This document shows, in pieces, positions 41,153 through 50,374 of a stretch of 64,000 nt of DNA. Location of the stretch: NCBI GenBank assembly GCA_013297875.1, contig JAAFIW010000010.1, positions 1-64,000 of the forward strand, given 5' to 3'. The translations under genes and the position numbers were made by a program. A model generated the notes under the pieces. That model saw only the letters and a program-made list of their open reading frames with translations. It did no database searches and was not told where the DNA came from. Origin of the DNA: Comamonadaceae bacterium (GTDB taxonomy: Bacteria > Pseudomonadota > Gammaproteobacteria > Burkholderiales > Burkholderiaceae_C). Each line of letters starts with the position of its first letter. Within the stretch, counting starts at the first letter, position 1.

Positions 41153-41245
41153 TCCATTTCTTCCTGTGCGTTTTTCTAGAAGCACAAATAGAAGATACGA
41201 ATGTTTTAGCGCACTTAAGTTGACAGGTATAGGCTTTGGGCAACC

Positions 41246-42478
41246 CTAAAACCGATACCCCACCCCCAGCGCCAAACTGTTGCGCGTATAGAAATTGCGT
41301 CGCTGCTCGTTGGCCAGGTCGGCGCGCAGGCTCCAGGTGTCGTTCAGGCGGTAGACCGCGCCCAGCACCACCACTTTGAATGAGGCTGCGGATTGGGGGG
41401 GCAGGGCTTCTTTGCCGTTGAAGTAGGCGATGTAAGGAGACCAGCTGTCGCCGGCTTCCAAGTTCAGGCGCAGCTGGCTTACGCGGGTGGTGCTGCCGTC
41501 GATGTTGTCGCTGCTGCCCACACGTAGTTCCAGGTTGCCTGCGCCGGGCCAGATCAGGCGCACGCCGGGGGTGAGCGTTTTTACATTGCCTTTGCCCGAG
41601 ACCACGCCGGGTGTGGCGGTGGTGGTGCCGGCGTAGCGGGCGTGGCGGTAGGTGAGCAGCGGTTGCAGGTACCGGTTGCCCAGGTACTCCAGACCCACTT
41701 GCACCTGGTTGTTGGGCCGAAAGTCTGCGCTGGGGGTCTGGCCGATTTCGCCAAACAGCAGCCAGTCGGGGGCGGGTTGCCAGTAGCTGCCCACGAAATA
41801 GGTGGTGTCGTTGCTGCCAAACTGGCGGGCCAGCTCGTAGCGGCCATACACGCTTAGTGTGGGGCTGACTTGGTAGCCCAGTTGCACAAAGCCGTTGTAC
41901 TCGGTGCCGCGGCTGTTGCTGAAGTTGTCGCTGCCAAAGCCGGTGTCCAGCCGCCACTGACTGGGGCTGACGATGCGGGCGATTTTCTTTTGCAGCTCGG
42001 CCGGGTCGCCACCGTTGGCCAGCGCCAGTTGGTAAGCCTCACGCGCGGCGGGCACTTGCTGGCGGGCCAGCAGCACGTCGCCCTTCAGGGTCAGCGCCTC
42101 GGCCGAGCGGGGTTGGCGTGACAGCACGTCGTCCAGCGTTTGCAGGGCCGCAGCCGGTTGCTGCGACCAATACTGCACGCGGGCAATGCCGATGCGGGCA
42201 TCTTCGCGGCCCGGCTCAATGGCCAGCAGACGCTGCCAGCTGGCAATCGATTCGTTGTAGCGGCCCAGCCAGCCTTGAATGACCGCCAGTTGCTCCAGCG
42301 CCTTGCCGTCACGCGGGTTTTGCGCCAGCACGCCTTCAAACTCCTTGGCTGCAGCCTCCAGTTTGTTGTCGGCCTTCAGCCGCATGCCTTGCTGGAAATC
42401 AGCAGCAGACGCATGGGTGGCAATAGCCAAGTACGCCAGGCAGGCCAGGGTGATCAGGCGCGGGAGCTTGTTGTTCAT
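41246..42478 (-). CDS. YaiO-family outer-membrane beta-barrel protein with TPR region
   Basis: This is 410 residues with a signal peptide (ITLACLAYLAIATHASA, cleavage before ADFQQ). Residues 25-165 form TPR units (AAAKEFEGVLAQNPRDGKAL, LEQLAVIQGWLGRYNESIAS WQRLLAIEPG). The second half is a beta-barrel (RLDTGFGSDNFSNSRGTEYN, SVYGRYELARQFG and a C-terminal NSLALGVGYRF ending in Phe), as in YaiO. It overlaps the upstream glycosyltransferase gene by 4 nt (ATGA), so it probably exports or anchors that enzyme's polysaccharide. Confidence 0.87.
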   Translation of the reverse strand: MNNKLPRLITLACLAYLAIATHASAADFQQGMRLKADNKLEAAAKEFEGVLAQNPRDGKALEQLAVIQGWLGRYNESIASWQRLLAIEPGREDARIGIARVQYWSQQPAAALQTLDDVLSRQPRSAEALTLKGDVLLARQQVPAAREAYQLALANGGDPAELQKKIARIVSPSQWRLDTGFGSDNFSNSRGTEYNGFVQLGYQVSPTLSVYGRYELARQFGSNDTTYFVGSYWQPAPDWLLFGEIGQTPSADFRPNNQVQVGLEYLGNRYLQPLLTYRHARYAGTTTATPGVVSGKGNVKTLTPGVRLIWPGAGNLELRVGSSDNIDGSTTRVSQLRLNLEAGDSWSPYIAYFNGKEALPPQSAASFKVVVLGAVYRLNDTWSLRADLANEQRRNFYTRNSLALGVGYRF

Positions 42479-43908
42479 CGTGGGTCTTTCAAAGAGTGGT
42501 CGGTTTGCAAGTTGATTTTTACGGGCGCTTGTGACAGCGCAACGGTCTCGGGTCGCTGCGGCATCCAGTCGGTCTGCTTGGTCAGAAACACGCCCCAGCC
42601 TGATACCGCCCCGAGGTGCCGCAGCAGCTGAAAACTGAAAGGCTCGGCAAACGCGGCGGCCACGGCCAGCAGCCAGGTGGCGGGCGGCACGCGCTGCCCC
42701 AGCCAGCGGTGGTACAGATAGACAGACCAGATGTGAAACAACACATCAATGCCCAGCTTGATGGCGATCACCAGCAACACCAGAAAAAACACCGGCTGCT
42801 GCGTGACCAGGAAATACACCAGAAAAAAGAAGGCCGTGAGGCCAAACACCGGCTGTAGGGTGTCCACGGTCTTGATGGGCAGCATCAGCCGGCCCACGGT
42901 GCCGTAGTTGCGGTTGCCCACCATGTCGTGGTTGGCCAGTTGGGTTTCCAGAAAACCGGCAAACCAGCGCCTGCGCTGGCGCAAAAAGTTGGGCACGCTG
43001 GCCGGGGCATCCGTTTCGGCCCGGGCACCGCTGACCACCTCGACGCGCCAGCCCAAGGCATGGTCATGGCTGTGGCGGTGCATGCGGTGAATCAGCTCGT
43101 AGTCTTCCACCCGGCTGGTGCCGTGGTAGCCGCCCACGGCCAGCAGCGCGCTGCGCCGGTAGCCCGCAAACGCGCCCGAGACCAGCAGCAGCGCGTTCGA
43201 CTGCATCCAGGCCACGCGCGACAAAAAGGCCCGCAGGTACTCAAAGGTTTGAAACCACTCAAACACCCGGCCCTGCCAGCCCGGTGCGCAGCGCGGGCGC
43301 AGCACACCGCAGCCGGCCACCAGCAGCGGGTCTTGCGCAAAGGCCTGGCGCAACGCGCCCAGTGCTTGCGGCTGCAGCCAGGTGTCGGCATCAATGGTGA
43401 CGACCACATCGGCGCGCATGCGTTGCAGGCCGTCGTTCAGCGCGCGGGCCTTGCCGGTGTTGGCGCGGTGAAACACCTCAATTCGCTGGCCCCGCGAATG
43501 CAGCGTGCCGTCAGCATCGGTCTGCTCGACCAAGCCAAACTCGCGCTGCAGCACCGCGCGGGTGTTGTCAGTGGAGCCATCGTCAACGATGAAAATTTCA
43601 TCGGGCACATCGGTTTGCGACAGCAAGGTGCGCAGGCAGGTGGGCAGCATCAGCTCTTCATTGCGGGCCGAGATCAGCACGCCCAGCGTGGGCCGGATGG
43701 GCGTTTCGTTTGTGTGCGGCGAAGCGGCCCGCAGGCCTCGCGTGCGCCAGGCCACAAAGGCCAGCAACCAGGTGTCATAAGTCACATACAACAAACCTGC
43801 GAGCCAGGCCAGCAGGTCGTTAAACACCCAGCCACCCACCAACGACAGCAGCCAGCAGCACAGCACCAGCGCAAACAGGCTGTAGCCCCACAAAGCATTG
43901 CGAATCAT
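42475..43908 (-). CDS. membrane glycosyltransferase family 2, BcsA/PgaC/hyaluronan-synthase-like
   Basis: This is 477 residues. Two N-terminal helices (LWGYSLFALVLCCWLLSLVG and the next) precede a GT2 domain: VLISARNEELMLPTCLRTLL, IVDDGSTDNT (nucleotide-sugar binding), VVTIDADTWLQ (D-x-D), SRVEDYELIHRM (catalytic base) and RQRRRWFAG (QxxRW-type). Several C-terminal helices (GLTAFFFLVYFLV, PVFFLVLLVIAIKLGIDVL) form a channel. This is the design of processive synthases that extrude polysaccharide through the inner membrane. With the YaiO-like gene it makes a two-gene export locus; the sugar is not predictable. Confidence 0.9.
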   Translation of the reverse strand: MIRNALWGYSLFALVLCCWLLSLVGGWVFNDLLAWLAGLLYVTYDTWLLAFVAWRTRGLRAASPHTNETPIRPTLGVLISARNEELMLPTCLRTLLSQTDVPDEIFIVDDGSTDNTRAVLQREFGLVEQTDADGTLHSRGQRIEVFHRANTGKARALNDGLQRMRADVVVTIDADTWLQPQALGALRQAFAQDPLLVAGCGVLRPRCAPGWQGRVFEWFQTFEYLRAFLSRVAWMQSNALLLVSGAFAGYRRSALLAVGGYHGTSRVEDYELIHRMHRHSHDHALGWRVEVVSGARAETDAPASVPNFLRQRRRWFAGFLETQLANHDMVGNRNYGTVGRLMLPIKTVDTLQPVFGLTAFFFLVYFLVTQQPVFFLVLLVIAIKLGIDVLFHIWSVYLYHRWLGQRVPPATWLLAVAAAFAEPFSFQLLRHLGAVSGWGVFLTKQTDWMPQRPETVALSQAPVKINLQTDHSLKDPR

Positions 43909-44079
43909 GCGGTGCTGCCCGCTGTTGTCATCAAACGGTCAATAAAAAACATGCGGTGAGAGAAAAAAAGTGCGGGTCGGAATATGCCGGGTGCCATCGG
44001 TTGAGAGACGCTGCGCAGGCCCAAAAAATTCCCGATCACCCTATAGTGGAGCTTCAACCCTTGATTCAATCGTGTCCTC

Positions 44080-44937
44080 ATGACAAATCCCCACATGACC
44101 CCTGACGAGCTGACCCGCCAATACAACAACCGGGCCCTGGTGCCCGAGCATGCCGAGCACTTTGCCCGTTGGGCCAGCCACTCGGCACACGCGCGCATCA
44201 GCCACCTGTGCACACTGGATGTGCCCTACGGCCCCAGTGCCATGGAAACGCTGGATATTTTTCCGACGCATAAGCCGGGCGCACCGGTGCTGGTATTCGT
44301 TCACGGGGGCTACTGGCGCTCGCTGGACAAGTCTGATCACTCGTTTTTGGCCCCTGCATTCACACAGCAGGGTGCGTGCGTCGTGCTGCCCAACTATGCG
44401 CTATGCCCAGCCGTGACCATTCCGCAGATCGCCCTGCAAGTGGTGCACGCGATTGCCTGGGTATGGCGCCACATTGCCCGCTACGGTGGTGACCCATCGC
44501 GCATCACTCTGGTGGGGCACTCGGCTGGTGGACATCTGGTGACCATGGCATTGACCTGTCACTGGCCCAGCCTGGGCCAGGACCTGCCAGCGAATCTGGC
44601 TGTGCGTGCACTGTCCATCTCCGGGCTGTATGAGCTGATGCCACTGATGCGCACGCCGTTTTTGCAGGAGTCGTTACGCCTCACGCCTGACGACGCACGA
44701 CAAGCCAGCCCGGCGCTGCTGCCTGCGCCCGAAGGTCGCACGCTCTACACCGTGGCTGGTGCCGACGAAAGCGCCGAGTTTTTACGACATAACCGCTTGA
44801 TTGCCGATGCCTGGGGCCCGGATGTGGTGCCGGTTTGTGAAAGCTTGGCAGGCCTGAACCACTTCAGCGTGCTCGAAGCACTGGCACAACCGGGGCATAG
44901 GCTGCAGACTTTGGCCAGTCAATTGCTGCAAAAATAA
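44080..44937 (+). CDS. alpha/beta hydrolase, kynurenine-formamidase/BD-FAE-like
   Basis: This is 285 residues. The oxyanion motif H75-G-G-Y-W79 in LVFVHGGYWRSLDKSDHSFL, the nucleophile elbow GHSAGGH (S148) and the late NHFSVLEAL give the Ser/His part of a catalytic triad. The early MTPDELTRQYNNRALVPEH and METLDIFPTHKPGAPV match the kynurenine formamidase/arylformamidase-like branch. No other tryptophan-catabolism genes are close, so a general carboxylesterase role is equally possible. Dispersed repeat copy 12 begins in its last codons. Confidence 0.85.
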   Translation: MTNPHMTPDELTRQYNNRALVPEHAEHFARWASHSAHARISHLCTLDVPYGPSAMETLDIFPTHKPGAPVLVFVHGGYWRSLDKSDHSFLAPAFTQQGACVVLPNYALCPAVTIPQIALQVVHAIAWVWRHIARYGGDPSRITLVGHSAGGHLVTMALTCHWPSLGQDLPANLAVRALSISGLYELMPLMRTPFLQESLRLTPDDARQASPALLPAPEGRTLYTVAGADESAEFLRHNRLIADAWGPDVVPVCESLAGLNHFSVLEALAQPGHRLQTLASQLLQK

Positions 44938-44966
44938 TAGCTGCTTGAGCAATATTTACGTGGGCG
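44931..44966 (+). repeat. dispersed repeat copy 12
   Basis: AAAATAATAGCTGCTTGAGC, AATATTTACGTGGGCG. It overlaps the last codons and stop of the alpha/beta hydrolase gene. Confidence 0.85.
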
Positions 44967-45015
44967 AGGGCCGGATTTGGCACAAACAAAAACGGCCCTC
45001 ACTCGCCCGCTGGAC

Positions 45016-45981
45016 TTACGACCCGTTGACCAGTAGCACCGTGGCTTCCAGTTGGCGAACGCCCGCACCGGTGGTGCTTCTCAGAACGTGGCCTTTCAAG
45101 CGGCCGGATGCCACCGTCCAGGAAAACGACGTCACCGGGGCGGCGGTGCCGATGGTGGTTTCGGTTTTGATCTTGCAGGCGGCAAATGTGCCGGCAGGAA
45201 CAGAAATGGTTTCAATACCCTCGTATGTTGTGACCACGGTTTGGTTGACCGGTGCCTGGGCTGCACCGTTGACATCGGTGGTGGTGGCGTAGCGGTTGGT
45301 GTAGGGCGTGTTCAGGGCGGGGCTGGTCGGCACCGCGCTGGCGGGGTTCAACACGATGGTGGAGGCAACCGTAAAGCCGGCAGCAGTCGATGTGTTCACA
45401 ACGCCGTAGGTGCTGAAGTTTGCGCCGTTGACTTTGCCGTAGCTTTTGGTGTTGGCCTGCACGCTGACGCCGCTGACGACGGTGGTGGTGTCCTGGTTGA
45501 TCTCGGTCAGGCCTGACTCGGCCCGGAAGGTGGCACCGGTTCGGATGCTGAACTTGTTTTGCTGGCGCTGCGCAATGGTTTGGCCGCTTGCGTCGTAAAT
45601 GTTGTTGTCCATTTGGGCCGTGTTGCCGGCAACGGTGAAGATATTGCCGTCCAGGTTGCAATCGCCACTGGCCGAGGGTGTGGGCGCGGTGACGGGCGCA
45701 GCAGGCGGCGCGGCAACAGTTGGCGCGCTGGCGGCGGGTGCAGCAGGGGTGGCTGGTGCAGGCACGCTGGCAACGGGCGGGGATGCAGGTGTCGCTGGCG
45801 TGGTCACCGGTGCTGGTGCCGGTGTGGCAGGCGCTGTGCCGGTGGGCGCTGGCGTGGCCGTGGGTGCTGGGGCAGGGGTTGCGGCGGGGGTGTCGTCGCC
45901 TCCGCAGGCTGTCAGTTGGCTGGCTGCGGCCACACAGGCAAACAGGGCTACAACCGAAGTCAAACGGTCAAACTTGAGCAT
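45016..45981 (-). CDS. surface lipoprotein of unknown function with Ala/Pro/Thr linker
   Basis: This is 321 residues from the ATG at 45979-45981, with a GGAGGA site. The signal ends in a lipobox LTACGGDD (Cys about 26). Residues 30-110 are an Ala-Pro-Thr-Val linker that probably spans the periplasm or cell wall space. The rest, about 210 residues, is beta-rich (GDCNLDGNIFTVAGNTAQMD, TNRYATTTDVNGAAQ, ETISVPAGTFAACKIKTET) and ends TVLLVNGS. The YEGIETISVPAGTF segment resembles DUF3108-like outer-membrane-associated proteins. The function is unknown. Confidence 0.78.
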   Translation of the reverse strand: MLKFDRLTSVVALFACVAAASQLTACGGDDTPAATPAPAPTATPAPTGTAPATPAPAPVTTPATPASPPVASVPAPATPAAPAASAPTVAAPPAAPVTAPTPSASGDCNLDGNIFTVAGNTAQMDNNIYDASGQTIAQRQQNKFSIRTGATFRAESGLTEINQDTTTVVSGVSVQANTKSYGKVNGANFSTYGVVNTSTAAGFTVASTIVLNPASAVPTSPALNTPYTNRYATTTDVNGAAQAPVNQTVVTTYEGIETISVPAGTFAACKIKTETTIGTAAPVTSFSWTVASGRLKGHVLRSTTGAGVRQLEATVLLVNGS

Positions 45982-46102
45982 GAATTGTCCTCCAGAGGGT
46001 TTTGAATGCGATGCTGGCAAGTAGCATCTGTGCTGCTTTGTATAAAGCAACAAGATGATACACGGCGACCCAATCAGACGTTCCTTAGCTAATTGGGGAG
46101 CG

Positions 46103-47080
46103 TTACATCAACAAATGCTCCCCCGCATTGTCCCCACCCAATATCACGTAATTCACTTTTCGAACATCCATCAGCTTGGTGCCGCCCGAATAGCTGATGG
46201 AGCTTTGAATATCTTCCTGCATTTCTTTCAAAGTGCCAGCGAGCGGGCCTTTGATAGGCTCCAGAATGCGTTTGCCTTCCACGTGTTTGTATTCGCCCTT
46301 ATTAAAGTCAGAGGCGCTGCCGTAATATTCCTTGAATAACTTGCCATCCACTTCCACGGTGGCACCCGGAGAATCTTCGTGGCCGGCCAGCATGGAGCCA
46401 ATCATTACCATGGTGGCACCAAAGCGCACGCTTTTGGCAATATCGCCATGCTCGCGAATACCGCCGTCGGCAATGATGGGTTTGGTGGCCACGCGGGCAC
46501 ACCATTTCAGAGCGCTCAATTGCCAGCCGCCGGTGCCAAAACCGGTCTTCATGCGGGTGATGCAAACCTTGCCGGGGCCAATGCCTACCTTGGTGGCATC
46601 GGCGCCCCAGTTTTCCAGGTCAATAATGGCCTCAGGCGTGCCCACGTTGCCGGCAATCACAAAACTGGCGGGCAGCTTGGCTTTGATGTGCTCGATCATC
46701 GCTTTCACACTGTCGGCGTGGCCGTGGGCAATGTCGATGGTGATGTACTCAGGTACCAGGCCCGCAGCCGCCAGCTGGTTCACCGTGTCGTAGTCGGCCT
46801 GCTTGACGCCCAGGGAAATCGAGGCGTAGCAGGCCTTGGCGTGCATGTCGCGCACGAGTTGCACGTTGTCCAGGTCAAAGCGGTGCATCACATAAAAGTA
46901 GCCGTTTTGCGCCAGCCACACGCACAGCGCTTCATTCACCACGGTTTTCATGTTGGCCGGCACCACGGGAATGCGAAAACTGCGCCCGCCCAGGGTCACG
47001 GCGGTGTCGCACTCGCTGCGGCTTTGCACGCGGCACTTGCGGGGCAGCAGCAGCACGTTGTCGTAGTCAAAAATTTCCAT
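46103..47080 (-). CDS. guaC: GMP reductase
   Basis: This is 326 residues from the ATG at 47078-47080 ([18 protein letters not shown]). Barrel motifs [69 protein letters not shown] (catalytic Cys loop), [20 protein letters not shown] and [14 protein letters not shown] identify the IMPDH/GMPR family; the short length without CBS domains and the ITRMKTGFG loop favour GMP reductase, which returns GMP to IMP with NADPH. It is last in the run ArnT-like, PAP2, guaC, and 22 bp separate it from the PAP2 gene. Confidence 0.92.
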   Translation of the reverse strand: MEIFDYDNVLLLPRKCRVQSRSECDTAVTLGGRSFRIPVVPANMKTVVNEALCVWLAQNGYFYVMHRFDLDNVQLVRDMHAKACYASISLGVKQADYDTVNQLAAAGLVPEYITIDIAHGHADSVKAMIEHIKAKLPASFVIAGNVGTPEAIIDLENWGADATKVGIGPGKVCITRMKTGFGTGGWQLSALKWCARVATKPIIADGGIREHGDIAKSVRFGATMVMIGSMLAGHEDSPGATVEVDGKLFKEYYGSASDFNKGEYKHVEGKRILEPIKGPLAGTLKEMQEDIQSSISYSGGTKLMDVRKVNYVILGGDNAGEHLLM

Positions 47081-47102
47081 GGTGTCTTTCGGAGAACGGG
47101 GT

Positions 47103-48020
47103 TTAGCGACGCACGGCGCGGCGGATGCGGTTGTTGGGTTTGCGTCGCGGCTTGATGGGCGCTTTGGCGGTGAGTTTGACGTCTGTTTTCCCGGCCCGCT
47201 GGGGCTGTGGGTTTTGCCCCCTCTCCCCTTGCGGGGAGAGGGTGGGGGTGACGGTGGTTGTGTGGCTGGGCAGTGGGTCGTGCGCAACGGCCCTCACCCC
47301 TGCCCTCTCCCCGAGGGGAGAGGGAGCAACAGCCGTCACGCCAAACCACGGTCGGCGCGCCAGCCAGCCAGTCCACAGCACGGCCACGGCCGCGCCCGCC
47401 AGCACATCCGACACATAGTGCGCGCCCACCACCGGGCGGCTCAGGGCCACCGGCAGGGCGGCTGCGTAAAACCACCACTTGCCGCGTGGAAACAGCCAGG
47501 CCAGGGCCGCCGCCAGCGAGACGATGGCGGCGGCATGGCCCGAGGGAAATGAGTTGAGTGTGGAGTTGATCCAGGTGTCAGAAAACCTCAGCCAGGCAAA
47601 AAAATGCTGATCAAAGCCAATCAGCTCGCTGGGCCGGGTGCGACCAAACAGTGGCTTGAGCAGGTTCACGATCAAGCCTGCGCCAGCCATCGCGGCCAGT
47701 ATAAAAATGATAGCGCGTTGAGCACGTTTTAACTGGGCGGGTGGCACTTTTGACTCATATTTGGGGTGCGTCACCAGCCAGCGCCGCCAGCCCCACACAC
47801 CGGCCAGACCTGCCAGCAGCGGCACCAGCGCCCAGCCGGGTTTGCCAAACCAGGTGATGTATTGAAAGCTGTTGACGATGGAGGCTTTCAAGTCGGCCAT
47901 GGCGTGCGCCACCGGCTGATCGACCCAGACCACCAGGGCTACCAGCGTCAAAACCAGCGCCAAAACTTGGGGCAAAGCCAAGCCGCCGCTGCGTGCCAGC
48001 GGGTGGGGTGCCAACTTCAT
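47103..48020 (-). CDS. PAP2-family membrane phosphatase
   Basis: This is 305 residues with five or six helices. The PAP2 motifs are KPLFGRTRP (C1), SFPSGHAAA (C2) and [13 protein letters not shown] (C3), so it should be an active periplasmic-facing lipid phosphatase, such as a lipid A or undecaprenyl pyrophosphatase. The last 80 or so residues are not family-like: [11 protein letters not shown] and [10 protein letters not shown] are translations of two CCCTCTCCCC/GGGGAGAGGG palindromes, followed by a basic tail. [17 protein letters not shown] near residue 100 comes from dispersed repeat copy 13. It overlaps the upstream ArnT-like gene by 4 nt. Confidence 0.9.
   Translation of the reverse strand: MKLAPHPLARSGGLALPQVLALVLTLVALVVWVDQPVAHAMADLKASIVNSFQYITWFGKPGWALVPLLAGLAGVWGWRRWLVTHPKYESKVPPAQLKRAQRAIIFILAAMAGAGLIVNLLKPLFGRTRPSELIGFDQHFFAWLRFSDTWINSTLNSFPSGHAAAIVSLAAALAWLFPRGKWWFYAAALPVALSRPVVGAHYVSDVLAGAAVAVLWTGWLARRPWFGVTAVAPSPLGERAGVRAVAHDPLPSHTTTVTPTLSPQGERGQNPQPQRAGKTDVKLTAKAPIKPRRKPNNRIRRAVRR
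47217..47324. repeat. two CCCTCTCCCC/GGGGAGAGGG palindromes inside a coding region
   Basis: CCCTCTCCCC-TTGC-GGGGAGAGGG (about 47219-47242) and CCCTCTCCCC-GA-GGGGAGAGGG (47303-47324) are perfect 10-bp hairpins in the 3' part of the PAP2 gene. Repeats of this type are usually intergenic; here they are translated. Confidence 0.8.
47701..47740 (+). repeat. dispersed repeat copy 13, inside the PAP2 gene
   Basis: TATAAAAATGATAGCGCGTT, GAGCACGTTTTAACTGGGCG. It is read antisense in the PAP2 protein as [14 protein letters not shown], between two membrane helices. Confidence 0.75.
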
Positions 48021-49663
48021 TGGCGCACGGCCTCCAGCCGGTACAGCGTGAGCTGGGCTTTCTCGTTGGTCGAGTAGTTGTAGCCCCCGGCGCTGTCCAG
48101 AGTGACCATCACGCGGCCGTTGAGCTGCGCCGTCACGCTGGCCCAGGCGTGCGCGTCCACCAGCAGCAGGTGGCAGGTCTCTGCGCTTAGCTGCGGTATG
48201 CGGCCCGCCCCCAGCCGCGTGTCGGTGCCCAGGGTGAAGACCAGGCTGGGCTCTTCAAAACCCGCGCTCAGCACCGGCCCCGGGCATTGGGCGCGGTAGG
48301 GTGCAATCAGCTGGGCTGCCGTGCGGCTGAGCCAGGGCTGCGTCAGATCGGGAAGCGTGAACTGCCAGAACGCCGCCTGAAACGCCACCAGCACCCCACC
48401 CGCCCACAGCACCGCGGTGTGCGGCTGCGCAGGTTTGAGCAGCAGCGCCACACACAGCAGCACCACCAGCACAGCGACAGCCCCCAACACCCACGGCGAC
48501 CACTCGCCGCCCACCGCCTGCGGTGCCACCGCCACACCGGCACCCACCACCGCCGCCAGCACCACCCACAGCACGGCCGTGCCCCGGCGCAGCCAGGTGG
48601 GCAGTTGCGCCCAGTCGCGCAAGGCCAGCGCCACCAGTGCCACCAGCGGCGGAAACAGCGGCAGCACATAGTGCGGCAGCTTGGTGGGCGCCAGCTCAAA
48701 CATCAGCCAGGCCGGCACGGCCCAGGCCAGGCACAGCTGCACGGCTGGGTTTTGGCGTTGCCTGAATGCGGTGAAGGCGGCCGGAATCAGCAGCGCCGTC
48801 CAGGGCCAGAAGGTCAAGACCAGCGAAATCACATAAGAGCCCGGCGGCGCGCCATGCGACTCCTGCACGCTCACTGCTTTGGACAAAATGTCTTTCTGCA
48901 GCGACTCCACCCAAAAGCTGCCGTCAGACTTCAGCGTGATCGCCACAAACCAGGGCAGCAGCAGCGCCAGAAACAGCGGCACGCCCCACAGCGGTCGCAG
49001 GTGCAACAGCCAGCGCCACGACCGGCTGACGACGCACAGCGCCAGTACCGTGAGCCCCACGATGGCCAGAATCACCGGCCCCTTGATCAATGCACCCCCC
49101 GCAACTGCTATCCAAAAGATAGCTGCTTGAGCAGTATTTACCTGGGCTGATGGGCTAAAACCCTTTAAATACGCCTTCCCCAGCATCCACTGGGCCGCCA
49201 GCACGCAGACCAGCAGCGCGGTGTCGGTGGTGGCCACGCGGGCTCCCACGCCCAGCAAAAAGCAGCCGGCCAGCAACACGCCCGCCGGCAAAAAAGCCGA
49301 CGCGCCGAACAGCCCTGCGGCCATGCCAGCTGTCATCAGCACGGCAGCGATGGCCGCCAGCAGCGAGGGCAGGCGGTAGGCCCAGATCGCGTCTGACACA
49401 CCGGTCAGCTGCACGCTGGCTGCCTGCAGCCAGTAAATACCCACCGGTTTTTTGTGCCGCGCTTCCTCTTGAAACCGGATGTCGATGTAGTCGCCGGTCT
49501 GCACCATTTGTTTGGTGGCCTGGGCGTAGCGTGCTTCGTCGCGGTCCACCACGGGCAAGCTTGCAAACCCCGGCAGCCACAGCAGGCAGCACAGCACCGC
49601 AAGCCCCAGGGCCTGTTTAAAAAGTACAGATGAAAACAAGGAAGGTCTGCCAGCAAAAGACAA
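48017..49663 (-). CDS. ArnT-like membrane glycosyltransferase (GT83/PMT superfamily)
   Basis: This is 548 residues with about 12 helices. LWLPGFASLPVVDRDEARYA and RFQEEARHKKPVGIYWLQAA carry the conserved DRDEARYA and HKKP motifs of the ArnT/PMT family, whose members transfer a sugar from an undecaprenyl carrier to lipid A or another acceptor on the periplasmic face. PSPAQVNTAQAAIFWIAVAG is partly a translation of dispersed repeat copy 14, placed in a loop. It is translationally coupled to the PAP2 phosphatase gene, suggesting joint envelope-lipid modification. No arn sugar-synthesis genes are in the window. Confidence 0.9.
   Translation of the reverse strand: MSFAGRPSLFSSVLFKQALGLAVLCCLLWLPGFASLPVVDRDEARYAQATKQMVQTGDYIDIRFQEEARHKKPVGIYWLQAASVQLTGVSDAIWAYRLPSLLAAIAAVLMTAGMAAGLFGASAFLPAGVLLAGCFLLGVGARVATTDTALLVCVLAAQWMLGKAYLKGFSPSAQVNTAQAAIFWIAVAGGALIKGPVILAIVGLTVLALCVVSRSWRWLLHLRPLWGVPLFLALLLPWFVAITLKSDGSFWVESLQKDILSKAVSVQESHGAPPGSYVISLVLTFWPWTALLIPAAFTAFRQRQNPAVQLCLAWAVPAWLMFELAPTKLPHYVLPLFPPLVALVALALRDWAQLPTWLRRGTAVLWVVLAAVVGAGVAVAPQAVGGEWSPWVLGAVAVLVVLLCVALLLKPAQPHTAVLWAGGVLVAFQAAFWQFTLPDLTQPWLSRTAAQLIAPYRAQCPGPVLSAGFEEPSLVFTLGTDTRLGAGRIPQLSAETCHLLLVDAHAWASVTAQLNGRVMVTLDSAGGYNYSTNEKAQLTLYRLEAVRQ
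49107..49149 (+). repeat. dispersed repeat copy 14, inside the ArnT-like gene
   Basis: Tip palindrome GCTATCCAAAAGATAGC, then TGCTTGAGCAGTATTTACCT and GGGCTG. It is read antisense as SAQVNTAQAAIFWIA. Confidence 0.88.
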
Positions 49664-49708
49664 GCTGGGCAGTTTAATCTGGTCGCCCCTTGGGCAGGCG
49701 TGCCTTTG

Positions 49709-50374
49709 TCAAGCCGCCTTGAATGTCTCGGCGATCAGCTGATGCAGCTCATACAAGTGCAGGTGCCCTGCTGGCCCGGCCGATCGGGCCAGCGCTTCGT
49801 AGCCAGGCAGCATGGCTTTGAGCTGCGCGGGGTTGCGCAGGCTCTCCAGCTCGGCCAGTACCGGAAATGCCGCGTAGGGCAGGTGCGTCAGCATGAAGGT
49901 GGCCATCACGTCAGCTACTTGCTGGGTCAGGCGCAAGAGCAGCGTTTCCAGCGATGGCGTTTGCGGCTCCAACTCCGAGGTGGACGTGGGCAGCCAAGAC
50001 GCCGACGTCGCGCTGGCCTGGGCCAGCAGCGCCAGATCGTTGCTGGAGCCCAACGAAGACCCCAAGTAATTCTGCTTATTGGCCACCCATCGCAGCGGCA
50101 CCGCAGCTGATGCGCCCGGTTGGTATGCTGGGGCTGATATGGCGGGGTCAACGGCGGTGCTACGGTCTTCAATCAACCCATGGCGTTCCAACTCAAGCAG
50201 CAAATCAGGCACATGGCCCAGCGAGCCAAACCGACTTTGGTGCGTGCTGGACGGGGTTTTGCCATCCACCGCCTGCAGCACCAGCCGCAAGGGTTCGGGC
50301 ATGTTGGATGCCGGGTTGAACGCCGCCACGCGCCCCTGCACGGTGCGAACGTAGATGACTGCAATGGATTGCAT
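49709..50374 (-). CDS. protein of unknown function
   Basis: This is 221 residues from the ATG at 50372-50374, with an AGGGAG site; a longer frame to 50485 lacks support. It starts MQSIAVIYVRTVQGRVAAFN, then PEPLRLVLQAVDGKTP and FGSLGHVPDLLLELERHGLI form a helical region that looks like a small winged-helix or regulator-like fold, and the C-terminal half is helical (LLLRLTQQVADVMATFMLTH). No signal peptide or membrane helix. I do not recognise it. It is upstream of the ArnT-like gene on the same strand (45 bp) but may be separate. Confidence 0.7.
   Translation of the reverse strand: MQSIAVIYVRTVQGRVAAFNPASNMPEPLRLVLQAVDGKTPSSTHQSRFGSLGHVPDLLLELERHGLIEDRSTAVDPAISAPAYQPGASAAVPLRWVANKQNYLGSSLGSSNDLALLAQASATSASWLPTSTSELEPQTPSLETLLLRLTQQVADVMATFMLTHLPYAAFPVLAELESLRNPAQLKAMLPGYEALARSAGPAGHLHLYELHQLIAETFKAA

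Larger units (their letters stand above)
34980..41160. other. AT-richer two-gene island, probably horizontally acquired
   Basis: Hand counts of four 60-nt lines (35101, 36901, 38821, 40561) give 42-52% GC, against 65% in the line at 33901. Codon use shifts to A/T-ending codons at the same borders. The island contains just two overlapping genes and no transposase, integrase or tRNA. Neither border shows an obvious direct repeat. The flanking genes (Bcr/CflA exporter and YaiO-like protein) are intact, so the island seems to have entered an intergenic site. Confidence 0.8.

Noticed and set aside
41170-41200. TGTGC...GCACA as a terminator for the two-gene island
   Set aside because: The stem is only 5 bp with a 12-nt loop and no T run; too weak to call.
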